From: a virus
Direction: 5' to 3' (one strand)
Length of the DNA: 33,957 bases
Virus record (IMG/VR): IMGVR_UViG_3300012002_000197
Location: 1-33,957 of that record
Under the pieces are notes generated by a model. It worked only from the letters and a program-made list of their open reading frames with translations. It had not been told where the DNA came from and did no database searches. The translations under genes and the position numbers were made by a program. Positions 13,006 to 20,384 of this stretch are shown here, piece after piece; within the stretch, counting starts at the first letter, position 1; every line of letters begins with the position of its first letter.

Positions 13006-13192
13006 CCACATGAAAAAGCACAGCCACAAAAACACAGCCCCACAGAAGCAAAAAATAAAACGGTTTTTTGATCATGTTATAGACGTTAGTTCTGTAATGA
13101 TAGAATTTACTGTCCTTTATGTTTTGTTAAATAGAAAGGCCAAAAACACCCCCCAAAACCCAAACTTTAAAAGGGCAGTGCAACATTTGTAA
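12998..13192 (+). CDS. Small basic protein with hydrophobic segment
   Basis: 64 residues; overlaps the recombinase stop by 8 bases. A Lys/His-rich N-terminus (HMKKHSHKNTAPQKQKIKRF) is followed by FFDHVIDVSSVMIEFTVLYV (about 24-43), a possible membrane helix, and a basic tail. An alternative ATG at 13010 removes four residues. Family not recognised. Confidence 0.5.
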   Translation: MYSHMKKHSHKNTAPQKQKIKRFFDHVIDVSSVMIEFTVLYVLLNRKAKNTPQNPNFKRAVQHL

Positions 13193-13216
13193 CGTCCATA
13201 TTGTCAGAGAGTAATA

Positions 13217-13264
13217 CGGGGGGCGGGTCAAATCTCTACAGCCTAATGCCTGTAGATCGCACCC
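13217..13264 (+). other. Candidate cos site
   Basis: The 79-base gap before the packaging genes contains ACGGGGGGCGGGTC, then AATCTCTACAG, an 8-base loop and CTGTAGAT with GCACCCC further on. The inverted repeat CTACAG (13236-13241)/CTGTAG (13250-13255) extends imperfectly outward to the G-rich and C-rich flanks. A G-run followed by GGTCAAATCTCTACA just upstream of P27/TerL genes is, to my recollection, a familiar feature of cos-type HK97-like phages; the exact nick positions cannot be read from one genome. Confidence 0.45.
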
Positions 13265-13271
13265 CAATAAA

Positions 13272-13925
13272 ATGAACATGCATGCAAAATCAGCGAAAAT
13301 GATTTCAGGAGATATTTCAAAAGTCAAAGGTTTGACATCGGTCATCAAGAAAAAACAAAAGACGGAAGCCGAAAAAGATGAGGACGGGAACTTGCAACTT
13401 GAAGATCATGTCCTGAAAAAGTACATTGAAAAATCGTACCAGGTCATCGAACGTGTTGAAAGCATCGGTCTACCCAGGCAGGGTGAACAACTTAGGATCA
13501 TCACCATGAAAGTGTTCAACACAATAAGCATCATTAAGCTGATCGCCGAGCGCGAAGTCATTGAGGACGCTGTTTTTGTTATTTTCGCCATCAACCAGCA
13601 TGCCGCGAAAATACTAATCGACCTAAAAACCCAGGGCATGATCCAAAGCGCTCAACTTGTTGTTTCTTCTATCCGCAACGCCGGTCACAAAAGCAAGTCC
13701 ATTGCCGTTGATATGCTGAAACGTTATTTCGATGTAATCTATGTCAACTCGCACGCGAAGATTTCGGTTATGAAGACCGCCGCGGGCAACCACTACAACG
13801 TCGAAGGATCCGGAAACTTTTCCTTCAACGGGCGCATTGAGCAATATGTGATCGACAATGATATCGGCATATACGAGTTTTCGCGCGAATGGATTGAAGA
13901 ATTGAAAAAATACAAAATGAAGTAA
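13272..13925 (+). CDS. Phospholipase-D-like nuclease near terminase
   Basis: 217 residues. The C-terminal part contains one HKD-type motif: FDVIYVNSHAKISVMKTAAG with His161 and Lys163, followed by GSGNFSFNGRIEQYVI (179-194), the glycine-serine-asparagine and N..E arrangement of PLD-family nucleases. The middle (about 75-135) is helical-hydrophobic, like the strands and helices preceding HKD. Single-HKD enzymes such as Nuc act as dimers. PLD-like nucleases next to terminase are known in some phages; a role in DNA ends, cos cutting or host DNA degradation is inference. The gene lies between the candidate cos site and small terminase; two bases separate it from the next gene. Confidence 0.72.
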   Translation: MNMHAKSAKMISGDISKVKGLTSVIKKKQKTEAEKDEDGNLQLEDHVLKKYIEKSYQVIERVESIGLPRQGEQLRIITMKVFNTISIIKLIAEREVIEDAVFVIFAINQHAAKILIDLKTQGMIQSAQLVVSSIRNAGHKSKSIAVDMLKRYFDVIYVNSHAKISVMKTAAGNHYNVEGSGNFSFNGRIEQYVIDNDIGIYEFSREWIEELKKYKMK

Positions 13926-13927
13926 CT

Positions 13928-14392
13928 ATGCCAGGCAGACCACGCAAGCCAGAAACCATGAAGCAACTTTCAGGCACCTCACAACCATGTAGGCAGCAAC
14001 CCGAAACCCACTTCAACACCATCACGAAGGTGCCACCCCCGCCAAAATACATGAATAAGTACGCCAAAAAACTCTATAAAACCACAGCCAATCAATTGGC
14101 CGCCCTTCAATTGCTCAATGAAGTCAATCTTCCCATTGTGGTAGGCTATGCCAACGAAATGGGGAAATATTGGGAGGCCGAATTTGAACTTCAGCAAACC
14201 GGGCGGCAACATATCCAGCGCGACCAGGACGGAAATGTCCTTAAAATTGAACGGTTGCCCTTGGATAAGATGGCAACTGAGTATCTCGGCAACGCGAAAG
14301 CCTACGCCAACGAGCTGGGCATAACGCCCGCAAGCGCTTCCAAAGTAAAAGCCCCGGAAACGAAACCCTCAAACCCTTTTTCAGACTTTTAG
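13928..14392 (+). CDS. terS: Terminase small subunit, P27 family
   Basis: 154 residues. The opening MPGRPRKPETMKQLSGTSQP is the P27-family signature (GRPxKP, LxGT). The middle helices (NKYAKKLYKTTANQLAALQL onward) and the closing PASASKVKAPETKPSNPFSDF follow the usual plan. It recognises phage DNA ends or the cos region and delivers them to the large subunit. The stop is directly adjacent to the ATG of the large subunit. Confidence 0.92.
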   Translation: MPGRPRKPETMKQLSGTSQPCRQQPETHFNTITKVPPPPKYMNKYAKKLYKTTANQLAALQLLNEVNLPIVVGYANEMGKYWEAEFELQQTGRQHIQRDQDGNVLKIERLPLDKMATEYLGNAKAYANELGITPASASKVKAPETKPSNPFSDF

Positions 14393-16090
14393 ATGAGACA
14401 CCCTGCACACACTTACGCCGAAAACGTCCGGTCCGGGAAGATCATCGCCGGAAAGATGGTTCAAAAAGCCGTGGCCCGATATTTCGACGACCTTGAAACC
14501 GGCATCGACCGTGGTTTATACTTTGATCAGCAGAAAGCCGGGCGCGCCTGTCGTTTCTTCCCGAAATTTCTCAGGCACTCAAAAGGGAAATGGGCCGGCA
14601 AACCTTTTGAACTCGAACCCTGGCAAACATTCATCATCTGGAACCTGTTCGGCTGGTACACCGCCGACGGCCACCGGCGCTTTAACACCGCCTACGTGGA
14701 AGTGGCCCGGAAAAACGGAAAATCTACCCTGGCATCCGGCATCGGTCTTTTTATGATGATCGCTGATGGGGAGCTGGGCGCTGAAATCTACGTAGGAGCT
14801 ACGAAGAAACCCCAGGCATACATCACTTTCGACGAAGCCAAAAATATGGTCCGCAAATCCCCGGAACTGGCCAACTACATAACCGCCTATCAACACAACA
14901 TCCACAGCATTGAGCTGGCCGCGAAATTTGAGCCCCTGGCATCCGACAGCGAAAAGCAGGACGGCCTCAACCCCCATTGTGGAATTATCGATGAGTACCA
15001 CGCCCACAAAGATTCCAGGTTATACAACGTTCTCGAATCCGGGATGGGTGCCCGCGAAAATCCTCTTATGTTCGTCATTACCACCGCCGGGTTTAACAAA
15101 CTGGGCCCGGCCAAACAGATGCGCGATATTTGCGGCAAAATTCTGGATGGCGTCATTGAACAGGATGAAATGTTCGCCATGGTCTTCTCCATGGATGATG
15201 AAGACGACTGGCAGGACGACAGCAAGTGGATTAAGTCAAACCCTTCCATGGAAAGCATCGACACCACAAAGGATTTTCTATACAAGCGATTCCGGTCGGT
15301 CAAAAACGACCCTTCCAAACAGGTCGATTTCCTCACGAAAAATCTAAACGTCTGGACGGACGCATCCGAAATCTGGATCCCGGACAAACGATGGATGGCC
15401 TGCAACCTGCACGAAATTAACTGGGATGATCTGAAGGACCGGGAATGCTATGCCGCCCTGGACCTTTCCAGCGTCGAAGACATTACCTGTCTTTTTCTCT
15501 TATTTCCCGGCGAAGAACATCACGACGTCCTCCCCTTCTTCTTCATTCCGGAAGAAACCGTCCGCGAGCGAAGCAACCGCGACGGCGTTCCTTACGAAAC
15601 CTGGGTCCGCCAGGGATATATCGAAACCACCCCCGGCGATACCGTCGATTACGATTACATCCGAAAAAGGATTTCCGGCTATTACGTCCTCGATGGTCAG
15701 GTCATGCACGACGACAACTGCATTGCCGATCACGTCAACCTTTTATCCATCGCCTTCGACAAGTGGAACAGTTCCCAACTTGTCAACAACCTCACAGCCG
15801 ATGAAATTCAAATGTCACCCTTCGGTCAGGGCTATGTCAGCATGTCCACCCCGACCAAGGAATTTAAAAAACTGATCCTTCGGGAAGAGATCAACCACGC
15901 CGGAAACCCGGTTCTTCGCTGGATGATCTCAAACGTAGAGATCAAACGCGACCCCGCCGGCAATGAGAAGCCAGACAAAGGCGCCAGCAAGGAAAAAATT
16001 GACGGCCCCGTTGCCGGAATCATGGCCCTGGGCGAATATCTCACAGAAGCCGCCGACAGCCACGACGTTTACGAAGTTCTAACTCTTTAA
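14393..16090 (+). CDS. terL: Terminase large subunit (HK97/Terminase_1 type)
   Basis: 565 residues, the ATP-driven packaging motor and nuclease. Walker A is ARKNGKST (105-112); Walker B with catalytic Glu is GIIDEYH (197-203); the coupling motif follows near FVITTAGFN (about 226-234). The C-terminal RNase-H-like nuclease begins at ECYAALDLSSVEDIT with a metal-binding Asp and ends with DGPVAGIMALGEYL. Length and motif order match HK97-type cos phages. It follows the small subunit without a gap. Confidence 0.96.
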   Translation: MRHPAHTYAENVRSGKIIAGKMVQKAVARYFDDLETGIDRGLYFDQQKAGRACRFFPKFLRHSKGKWAGKPFELEPWQTFIIWNLFGWYTADGHRRFNTAYVEVARKNGKSTLASGIGLFMMIADGELGAEIYVGATKKPQAYITFDEAKNMVRKSPELANYITAYQHNIHSIELAAKFEPLASDSEKQDGLNPHCGIIDEYHAHKDSRLYNVLESGMGARENPLMFVITTAGFNKLGPAKQMRDICGKILDGVIEQDEMFAMVFSMDDEDDWQDDSKWIKSNPSMESIDTTKDFLYKRFRSVKNDPSKQVDFLTKNLNVWTDASEIWIPDKRWMACNLHEINWDDLKDRECYAALDLSSVEDITCLFLLFPGEEHHDVLPFFFIPEETVRERSNRDGVPYETWVRQGYIETTPGDTVDYDYIRKRISGYYVLDGQVMHDDNCIADHVNLLSIAFDKWNSSQLVNNLTADEIQMSPFGQGYVSMSTPTKEFKKLILREEINHAGNPVLRWMISNVEIKRDPAGNEKPDKGASKEKIDGPVAGIMALGEYLTEAADSHDVYEVLTL

Positions 16091-16100
16091 ACCAACCACC

Positions 16101-16286
16101 ATGGAAACTCATTTTGAAATTCTCAAAACCAAAAAAGGATTCGAAAACGAATTCTACCGCATGACCGCCGATTACGACACCTACGAAGAAGCCTACGAAG
16201 CCGTCGAACGCAAATACCGCCGCGCCTTCGGGCAACGTAAGTACAAGAATTACAACAGTTTCCGAAATGTAAGAGACAGAAAGTAA
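16101..16286 (+). CDS. Small hypothetical protein behind terL
   Basis: 61 residues: METHFEILKTKKGFENEFYR, then an acidic-aromatic helix DTYEEAYEAVERKYRRAFGQ and a basic tail. Family unknown. It begins ten bases after the terL stop, so it is probably cotranscribed with the packaging genes. The following 152 bases hold a promoter, marking it as the last gene of that block. Confidence 0.65.
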   Translation: METHFEILKTKKGFENEFYRMTADYDTYEEAYEAVERKYRRAFGQRKYKNYNSFRNVRDRK

Positions 16287-16322
16287 TCTTTTAAGGTTAA
16301 AAAAAGTTAAATCCCAAAATTT

Positions 16323-16366
16323 TTGTGGCCAGAGTTTGGCCACAATCCGAAAAGGTTGTATCTTAG
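16323..16366 (+). promoter_or_regulatory. Islet promoter overlapped by a strong inverted repeat
   Basis: -33 TTTG (16335-16338), exactly 20 bp, -7 TATCTTAG (16359-16366; one base off TAnnTTTG). A perfect 9-bp inverted repeat, TTGTGGCCA (16323-16331) and TGGCCACAA (16337-16345), covers the -33. It lacks a following T-run, so an operator is more likely than a terminator. Transcription would start near 16373, giving a 65-base leader for the gene at 16439. Confidence 0.65.
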
Positions 16367-16438
16367 TAGTAACAAATCAGGGAGATAACAACCAATCGAA
16401 CCATACTGGAATTTGTAAAACTTTAAAAGATTAATACG

Positions 16439-16948
16439 ATGACAACTTTAAATTTCAACAACCGCTACGCATTAGTTTCATTTTCAAAGTCTTCTCTTGA
16501 AGACTACAATTACACAGTAGAACATTCTGACGACGACATTAACTTTTTAGAAGAAGAAGGTCAGGATCCTATTTATGAAGAAGGCCCAAAAGGTGCGACA
16601 ATCCTTGAAAAAGTTGCAGATGGCATTGTAGATTACTACACCCGTGAGTATTTTCAAAAAGACAACACAACTTTTGAAAATGACGAACAAAAAAAACAAC
16701 GCGGGTTAGAATTGAAACAAGAATTAGGGGCAAAATATATGTTTGTAAATTACACATACGACACCCCTGACATGGTATTTACTCCCCTGTACTCTGACGT
16801 ACAAAGCGAATTTGTTAAAAAGCTATGGAATGAAGGTTCTTCAATTTTTGGTAGTATCATTAAGCAAGTATGCACAAAAGAAAATGCAGACCAAACAGAA
16901 GAAGAGCTGGAAAAAGCATACTGGAATTTAGTTGATATTGACGATTAA
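16439..16948 (+). CDS. Acidic unknown protein (islet)
   Basis: 169 residues, not recognised. Strongly acidic: I count 36 Asp/Glu against 16 Lys/Arg, with clusters such as HSDDDINFLEEEGQDPIYEE. It also carries many Tyr and Phe. Charge and size resemble DNA-mimic anti-restriction proteins, but there is no specific motif to prove that. It is the first gene behind the islet promoter, which an operator seems to control. AT-richer than the terminase and head genes on either side, which suggests separate origin. Confidence 0.72.
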   Translation: MTTLNFNNRYALVSFSKSSLEDYNYTVEHSDDDINFLEEEGQDPIYEEGPKGATILEKVADGIVDYYTREYFQKDNTTFENDEQKKQRGLELKQELGAKYMFVNYTYDTPDMVFTPLYSDVQSEFVKKLWNEGSSIFGSIIKQVCTKENADQTEEELEKAYWNLVDIDD

Positions 16949-16962
16949 GTTCACCCACCGGG

Positions 16963-17004
16963 GCGCAGCATCCGAAAACCACACTGCATCCTCTATTTAA
17001 CAAC
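16963..17004 (+). repeat. Intergenic direct repeat, copy 1
   Basis: A 42-base segment starting GCGCAGCATCCG and ending CTATTTAACAAC recurs at 17315-17355 with one base missing and no other clear change (AAAACC here, GAACC there). It precedes the gene at 17020. Short internal pairing GCAG...CTGC is possible. The two copies frame one gene with its leader, a unit of 352 bp. Confidence 0.9.
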
Positions 17005-17019
17005 TTAAAAAGCAGATTT

Positions 17020-17301
17020 ATGAAACTATCAAAAATTTTAAACGACTACCGAAACGGTTCTTACATTAGAAAATTGGCCGTAAAAAATGCAGTTAATATT
17101 ATTTACGGAGCAGAAGAATATTCTTACAACATTACAATATTACAACAATCTTACAGGGAAGGAGATGAAATTGTAATGTGCAACGGGAAACAACGTAATG
17201 TTTCTGCATTAAAAAGAATACTATCTTCTCATCCCAATGAAGAATGGAGTATTTGGATCGGTAATAATGCGCACGATTGTAATATCGAAATAGATTGCTG
17301 A
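17020..17301 (+). CDS. Unknown islet protein between direct repeats
   Basis: 93 residues, family not recognised: MKLSKILNDYRNGSYIRKLA with a helical start, a strand-like middle (EDGEIVMCNGKQ-type turn: GDEIVMCNGKQRNVSALKRI), and an end WSIWIGNNAHDCNIEIDC. AT-rich. It is flanked by 42/41-bp direct repeats, so it may have entered or can leave by recombination between them. Same operon as its neighbours. Confidence 0.68.
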   Translation: MKLSKILNDYRNGSYIRKLAVKNAVNIIYGAEEYSYNITILQQSYREGDEIVMCNGKQRNVSALKRILSSHPNEEWSIWIGNNAHDCNIEIDC

Positions 17302-17314
17302 ACAATTCCTCGAA

Positions 17315-17355
17315 GCGCAGCATCCGGAACCACACTGCATCCTCTATTTAACAAC
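17315..17355 (+). repeat. Intergenic direct repeat, copy 2
   Basis: Second copy of the 42-base element at 16963, 41 bases here. It precedes the gene at 17373, again ending in ATTTAACAAC shortly before the start codon. Each islet gene thus has the same leader, possibly a shared control or translation element. Confidence 0.9.
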
Positions 17356-17372
17356 CACAAAACCACACTACC

Positions 17373-17834
17373 ATGCAACTCACAGAACAACAAAAAAGCC
17401 AAATCGCCAAAATCGCAACCCCTAAAGCCAACGCCATCGAAAACGGTTTCCTTAAAATCTGGATGACAACCGACGGCCATTTTAAAATTACCGACGATTA
17501 CATGGATTTCCGCGACGAAGATCACTTTTTCATCACCATAATCCACATACAGAACGAAGAACACCCCTACGAATACGAAGAAGATGACATCATCAACATT
17601 CTGGATCACCAGGAAAAAATGTACCAAATCAACGTCCCCACCTACGACGTCGTGTTCAACGATTTCACCAGCAGCAACAGCAAAGGTTTTCAGGAATCCC
17701 TCGAATATTGCCGCGATTACGTCGAAGCCAGCAACGGCACCAACGACAGTTATTTCGCCGATTACAAAGGCGGCACCGTTGCCGTTGTCTGCAACGACAA
17801 CGGACAAAGAGTTTTTGAAGAAAAAGTAAAATAA
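17373..17834 (+). CDS. Acidic unknown protein (islet)
   Basis: 153 residues with about 29 Asp/Glu and 13 Lys/Arg, dense in the middle (NEEHPYEYEEDDIINILDHQ). The predicted order is a helix, a beta-rich acidic part (GHFKITDDYMDFRDEDHFFI), then mixed structure ending AVVCNDNGQRVFEEKVK. Family not recognised. Its base composition is closer to the phage core than that of the two preceding genes. Last gene before the islet terminator. An anti-defence role is a guess from charge and context. Confidence 0.72.
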   Translation: MQLTEQQKSQIAKIATPKANAIENGFLKIWMTTDGHFKITDDYMDFRDEDHFFITIIHIQNEEHPYEYEEDDIINILDHQEKMYQINVPTYDVVFNDFTSSNSKGFQESLEYCRDYVEASNGTNDSYFADYKGGTVAVVCNDNGQRVFEEKVK

Positions 17835-17907
17835 CCATTATGCCTCGGGCGCACTTTTGAACGGACGTTTTTCGCAGTTTGAGTTTGAGAAAAAAAGGGA
17901 AGTGCAC

Positions 17908-17938
17908 AAACCGGTCAGGAAGCGGGGGCCGGTTTTTT
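17908..17938 (+). terminator. Islet terminator
   Basis: AAACCGG (17908-17914) pairs with CCGGTTT (17929-17935), 14-base loop, followed by T to 17938. Upstream, GCACTT (17857) and AAGTGC (17900) can also pair, so the 17835-17907 stretch is structured. It ends the islet transcript before the gene at 17962. Confidence 0.7.
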
Positions 17939-17961
17939 AACCCGTTAAAAAAACATAAGCT

Positions 17962-18381
17962 ATGACCAGAATACTATCAAAAATCACCCACCTAAACGAA
18001 GCCGAACGCAAATACTTCCACGACAAAGCCAGTGAGCTGGGCTACGGAAGTTTCGTCGAGTTCGCCAAAACAGCCATGGAAAAAGAGATCGCATCCAACA
18101 ACTTCGCGGTCTCCAATCTCAACAAAATTGCCGACCTGGCGGGAAACCTGAAACAAGTATTCGATATTCAGGAAGAAGAAACGGACCTTACCCCCGAAGA
18201 AGAACAGGCCAACCTGGCCGCCGAACTCATCTACGACCTTGCTGTTCACACCGACATCATGAAAAACAGCCCGGAAAACCAGGTATGGATGGATGACCCC
18301 GCCTATCTGGAAGGCGAAAAACCCCGGTATGTTTACCGGCATGCCCTGCAAAAAGGGTTTGATATTAGTAAATACATCTAA
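17962..18381 (+). CDS. Hypothetical protein before portal
   Basis: 139 residues. The first 50 (ITHLNEAERKYFHDKASELG followed by YGSFVEFAKTAMEKEI) look like a small plasmid-type ribbon/helix or helical DNA-binding head. An acidic centre follows (EEETDLTPEEEQ), and the end is PRYVYRHALQKGFDISKYI. Unknown family. It lies between a terminator and the promoter-like gap before portal, in AGCTATGA start context. Could be a structural accessory or a regulator. Confidence 0.68.
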   Translation: MTRILSKITHLNEAERKYFHDKASELGYGSFVEFAKTAMEKEIASNNFAVSNLNKIADLAGNLKQVFDIQEEETDLTPEEEQANLAAELIYDLAVHTDIMKNSPENQVWMDDPAYLEGEKPRYVYRHALQKGFDISKYI

Positions 18382-18502
18382 ATCTGTCATAAACTGACAA
18401 TCCCACCTCCGCCAAAGTTGCATTTTCCACCCTAAATGCAACAAATCGTTTGGATTTAACCCTTTTTAAAAGCCATATTTGTCATGTAGAATATTGACAG
18501 AT
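18382..18502 (+). promoter_or_regulatory. Candidate promoter and inverted repeats before the head operon
   Basis: TGTCA/TGACA (18385-18399) and a longer repeat GTTGCATTT (18417-18425) with AAATGCAAC (18434-18442) lie upstream of TTTG (18449-18452) and CATATTTG (18474-18481), a near match to TTTG...TAnnTTTG with 21-bp spacing (20 if TTGG is taken). ATCTGTCA at 18382 is also inverted as TGACAGAT at 18494. GTTGCATTT also occurs in the repressor operator region (3546). Plausibly the control point for late head genes. Confidence 0.45.
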
Positions 18503-19756
18503 ATGGCATTTTCTTTTAAAATATTTGGCCGCGAGGTCCTCTCAATCGATAAGCCCGAAACCCGTAGTGTTCAGGATCCGAGCAAATCACTCACCAGTCC
18601 TGACGTGATCGATGCCCTCACCGGAAGCGGTCAGTTTACTTCCACATCCGGCAAATCTGTCACCCCCACCACGGCCATGACAGTTTCGGCATTTTTCCGC
18701 GGGGTTTCCCTTTTAGCCGGACAGATCGCAACCCTTCCACTTTCAGTCTATTCCATCGACGAAAACGGAAACCGCAAAGTTTCAACCGCCCATCCGGTTC
18801 ACAAGTTGCTGCACACCGAGCCCAATCACCTTTATACCTCTTTCATATTTCGCGAAACAATGATGATGCACCTTCTCGTCCTTGACGGGAATCATTATTC
18901 CATCATCGAGCGCGACGGAAATTTTAGACCGACAAAGTTGTGGATGGTTGACCCCAAACAGGTTTGGCCGGTACTCTACGAAAGCCAGATTTTTTATTTC
19001 ATCAACGGATACAAGGAGCCATTCCCGGCCCGCGATATCATTCACGTCCCTGGCTTAGGGTTCGACGGCATCACGGGTCTCACCCCGCTGAAGTATCACG
19101 CGCAAAGCATCGGGTACAGCCTCACCCTTCAGGATTTTTCACAGCAATTTTTCAAAAATGGCGCCAACGTGGGCGGCGTGGTCGAGCATCCCAATAAGAT
19201 GACCCACGATCAATACGAAATGTTCCGCGACAGTTGGGAACGCGCCTACACAGGTTTGCAGAACACCGGCAAAACGGCCATCCTTCAGCAGGGCGCCCAG
19301 TTCAAAAAGATCGGTATTGCCCCCGAAGAAGCCCAATACCTCGAAAGCCGCAAGCATTCGGTTTCCGATATTGCCCGCATTCTGGGGGTTCCCCCGCACA
19401 AAATTTATGATCTGGAAAGGTCAACCTTTTCCAACATCGAACAGCAGGGAATTGAGTTTGTCCAGGACAGTCTGTTGACCTGGATCCGCCGCATTGAATC
19501 GGAGTTCGACCGCAAACTTTTCACCGAGCGCGAAAAGGGTCGCATGTACACAAAATTCAATGTTTCCGGCCTGTTGCGCGGCGACGCGGCATCCCGAAGC
19601 AGTTACCTCACTTCCATGGTCGGGGCCGGAATATTGAAGCCCGACGAAGCCCGCGAAAAAGAAGACCTGAACAGAGAGGGCGGCCTTGCTGATGAACTGC
19701 ATTACCCGCTGAATTATACAACCGAATCACAACTTAATTCACAGAACAATGAGTAA
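18503..19756 (+). CDS. Portal protein, HK97 family
   Basis: 417 residues forming the dodecameric ring through which DNA enters the head. Typical stretches are VTPTTAMTVSAFFRGVSLLA followed by GQIATLPLSVY near the N-terminus, LGFDGITGLTPLKYHAQSIG, the stem region NVGGVVEHPNKM and ARILGVPPHKIYDLERSTFS. The ATG at 18503 is chosen; upstream frame offers only TTG. Ends overlapping the protease gene by 8 bases. Confidence 0.95.
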   Translation: MAFSFKIFGREVLSIDKPETRSVQDPSKSLTSPDVIDALTGSGQFTSTSGKSVTPTTAMTVSAFFRGVSLLAGQIATLPLSVYSIDENGNRKVSTAHPVHKLLHTEPNHLYTSFIFRETMMMHLLVLDGNHYSIIERDGNFRPTKLWMVDPKQVWPVLYESQIFYFINGYKEPFPARDIIHVPGLGFDGITGLTPLKYHAQSIGYSLTLQDFSQQFFKNGANVGGVVEHPNKMTHDQYEMFRDSWERAYTGLQNTGKTAILQQGAQFKKIGIAPEEAQYLESRKHSVSDIARILGVPPHKIYDLERSTFSNIEQQGIEFVQDSLLTWIRRIESEFDRKLFTEREKGRMYTKFNVSGLLRGDAASRSSYLTSMVGAGILKPDEAREKEDLNREGGLADELHYPLNYTTESQLNSQNNE

Positions 19757-20384
19757 GCGAAGCCAAATATTCGAACCGGAACGGCGTTACTTCGAAAGTA
19801 ACGTCCAAATCCGTGCCGCCGCGGATGAAAACGAAAGCCGGACCATTGAAGGATATGCCTTCAAGTACGGCGTATGGTCTCGGAAAATCATGTGGTTTTA
19901 CGAACAGATCGAACGCGGTTTCATCGATGACCTCAATTTCGATGAGATGGACGTCCTCGCCCTGTTCAATCACAACGACAACAAGGTGCTGGCCCGGACC
20001 ATCTCAAAAACGCTTCAACTCATAAAAGACGACACGGGTTTGAAGTACGTTTTCGAAGCCCCCAACACCACGGCCGGTAACGACCTTCTCGAATCTGTCC
20101 GCCGCGGCGACATTCAGCACAGTTCGTTCAGCTTCGTTCTTCAGCCCGATGGCGACAGCTGGACCATCAACGACGACGGCGACGAACTCAGAGTTCTGAA
20201 AAAAGCCGCCCGCATCATTGACGTTTCACCGGTCACCCAACCGGCCTACCTCGACACCACCGTCGCGCAACGCAGCCTGGAAGAGTTCCGCAAGCAGCAG
20301 GGACCACCATCATACCACCGTCGCGAGATGGCGCGACGCAAGCTCAATCTTTCAATGTCAAATTTTAAATCTTCAGAAAAATGA
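19749..20384 (+). CDS. Prohead maturation protease (HK97 gp4-like)
   Basis: 211 residues, serine protease that trims the capsid protein's N-terminal scaffold domain. Motifs: RTIEGYAFKYGV (31-42), catalytic His75 in LALFNHND, and the Ser in DIQHSSFSFV (Ser125/126), followed by VSPVTQPAYLDTTV, which is diagnostic. The end carries a short basic tail. Lies between portal and capsid as usual, overlapping the portal by 8 and the capsid by 4 bases. Confidence 0.94.
   Translation: MSKRSQIFEPERRYFESNVQIRAAADENESRTIEGYAFKYGVWSRKIMWFYEQIERGFIDDLNFDEMDVLALFNHNDNKVLARTISKTLQLIKDDTGLKYVFEAPNTTAGNDLLESVRRGDIQHSSFSFVLQPDGDSWTINDDGDELRVLKKAARIIDVSPVTQPAYLDTTVAQRSLEEFRKQQGPPSYHRREMARRKLNLSMSNFKSSEK

Noticed and set aside
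16323-16345. Terminator behind the 16101 gene
   Set aside because: The hairpin is perfect but has no T-run behind it on the plus strand, and its right half is part of a promoter.
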